A stretch of DNA of 64,000 nucleotides from Paratrimastix pyriformis (lineage: Eukaryota > Preaxostyla > Paratrimastigidae): positions 248,001 to 312,000 of the forward strand of contig JAPMOS010000022.1 of the NCBI GenBank assembly GCA_027972325.1, read 5' to 3'. Every line of letters starts with the position of its first letter. The stretch's first letter is position 1. The notes under the pieces were generated by a model. That model had not been told where the DNA came from and did not search any database. It was given only the letters and a program-made list of their open reading frames with translations. A program made the translations under genes and the position numbers. This document shows positions 63,225-64,000 of this stretch, piece after piece.

Positions 63225-64000
63225 CTAGCTGGGGACGAGGGACAGCACTTTATGAGGGGATGGTGACGACGAGGGGTCCGAGACGACAGGGGAGGCGGGC
63301 GCCGGGGAGGCACCTGGGGATCGGTGGGAGGGTGACGGTGATGGGCGTTGCTGCTGCACCACCGCTGGATGGGGGTATGCCGCAGGCGGAGATTGGGGGA
63401 GGTTGAAAGTGCCCCCCGCGCCGCGGGCGAGGGTGGCCCGGGCGGGGAAGGAGGAAAACGGGGACGGCTCATCGGGGTTGGTTTCCTCGTCCTGCTCCCG
63501 TTCTGAGCGGCGAAGGTTCGATGTGGGCCGGCTGGAGGGCAAAATGGGAGCCCCGGGGGCGCCCGGAGCGGGGGTTTGCGGGGTGGGGGGGCTGGGAGAT
63601 GTGGGCGTTGGCGGGCGCGACTGTGGCGAATCGAGGATCTCACCGCCCGCCCGCCGGGCCATAATCAGCCGCGCCACGGGATTGGTGATGGAGAGGGCCT
63701 CGGGCTGGTAGGGCACCTGGCGGGTGCGCTGGGCGTAGACCTTGTCGCTCGTGTAGAGAACCACGGTGAAGAGCTTCTTCTGGAAGCGCTGCGTGGTGGA
63801 GAGGACGACCACTCCGGGCTGCTGCCACACCGGGGGCCGCACGTTCGAGTAGAAGTGGTGAATCGAGACGTGCTGTGGGATGGGCAGAAGGAAGTTCTCG
63901 GTCCGCGGGGGTATGGGGGCGTCGAGAACGGAGGAGGCGAGGAGGGGGGAGAGGTAGGGGATGCGTGGGAGGGAGGCCACCGAGGGGGCCGGGAGGGAGG
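63225..64000 (-). CDS. AMPK/SNF1 beta subunit, C-terminal part (5' end outside window)
   Basis: Residues near the window edge give the beta-subunit C-terminal (ASC) domain: SLPRIPYLSPLLASSVLD, NFLLPIPQHVSIHHFYSNV, PGVVVLSTTQRFQKKLFTVV then LYTSDK, matching LPPHLLQVILN, PEPNHVMLNHLY, VLSATHRYKKKYVTTLLYK of animal beta subunits. This domain binds the alpha and gamma subunits. Most family members stop right after LLYK; this one continues for about 170 residues with a Pro/Ser-rich, probably disordered tail ending HKVLSLVPS. The glycogen-binding CBM48 domain should lie beyond 64,000. Confidence 0.82.
   Translation of the reverse strand, partial: SLPAPSVASLPRIPYLSPLLASSVLDAPIPPRTENFLLPIPQHVSIHHFYSNVRPPVWQQPGVVVLSTTQRFQKKLFTVVLYTSDKVYAQRTRQVPYQPEALSITNPVARLIMARRAGGEILDSPQSRPPTPTSPSPPTPQTPAPGAPGAPILPSSRPTSNLRRSEREQDEETNPDEPSPFSSFPARATLARGAGGTFNLPQSPPAAYPHPAVVQQQRPSPSPSHRSPGASPAPASPVVSDPSSSPSPHKVLSLVPS

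Noticed and set aside
1-64000. tRNA, rRNA or snRNA genes
   Set aside because: I saw no cloverleaf with A/B boxes, no rRNA core sequence and no snRNA motif. A covariance-model scan would be needed to exclude small RNAs.

Overview
The window is nuclear DNA of a GC-rich, very gene-dense unicellular eukaryote. About twenty protein genes lie on both strands, almost all broken by many short introns. Intergenic gaps are often 30 to 150 bases. Introns carry most of the low-complexity DNA: runs of 15 to 30 C or G, CT tracts, and hexamer to 15-base tandem repeats. Most introns begin GTCTGY, GTCCGY or GTTTGT rather than GTRAGT, and end in CAG or TAG. A CatSper-type channel suggests a flagellated cell. 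Hybrid histidine kinases with introns, NELF-A, CHFR with a PBZ finger, P5A ATPase, Lsg1, GPN3, CENP-X, MIF and an AMPK beta subunit fit a free-living protist or zoosporic lineage. I cannot place it more precisely from sequence alone.

Layout. 0-14.5 kb: an MKT1-like XPG-fold protein (+), a coiled-coil protein with basic RRxTIA motifs (+), a PH-domain coiled-coil protein (-), and a WD40 protein with a long proline-rich tail (+). The last two start head to head 29 bases apart. 14.5-17 kb: three small genes, CENP-X (+), a START-domain protein (-) and a two-EF-hand protein with a 13-base microexon (+). 17-19.4 kb: a less GC-rich island without a recognised gene, holding a 585-base inverted-repeat element with TA ends. 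19.4-27.2 kb: CHFR (-), a large unrecognised protein (+) and GPN3 (+). 27.4-31 kb: an F-box/leucine-rich protein (-), a small basic Cys/His protein (-) and an unresolved small gene (+). 31.4-37.1 kb: the P5A ATPase (ATP13A1/Spf1 type).

37.1-48.4 kb: two tandem hybrid histidine kinases (MASE3-like membrane sensor, PAS, HisKA, HATPase, receiver). They are diverged overall but share four blocks that are base-for-base identical apart from one repeat unit. The largest, about 1.06 kb, includes introns and a hexamer microsatellite, which is the mark of recent gene conversion. 48.8-56.6 kb: NELF-A with a pentapeptide-repeat middle, the CatSper-like channel, and MIF, whose start codon seems to be split by an intron. 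56.7-60 kb: Lsg1 (-). 60.1-62.3 kb: a piggyBac transposon (-) inserted about 100 bases upstream of Lsg1. 63.2-64 kb: the 3' part of an AMPK beta subunit (-) that runs off the window.

The genes do not form one pathway. They are a typical housekeeping and signalling mix: ribosome export (Lsg1), RNA polymerase II assembly and pausing (GPN3, NELF-A), kinetochore or Fanconi complex (CENP-X), mitotic checkpoint ubiquitin ligase (CHFR), ER membrane-protein quality control (P5A), two-component sensing, calcium signalling and energy sensing.
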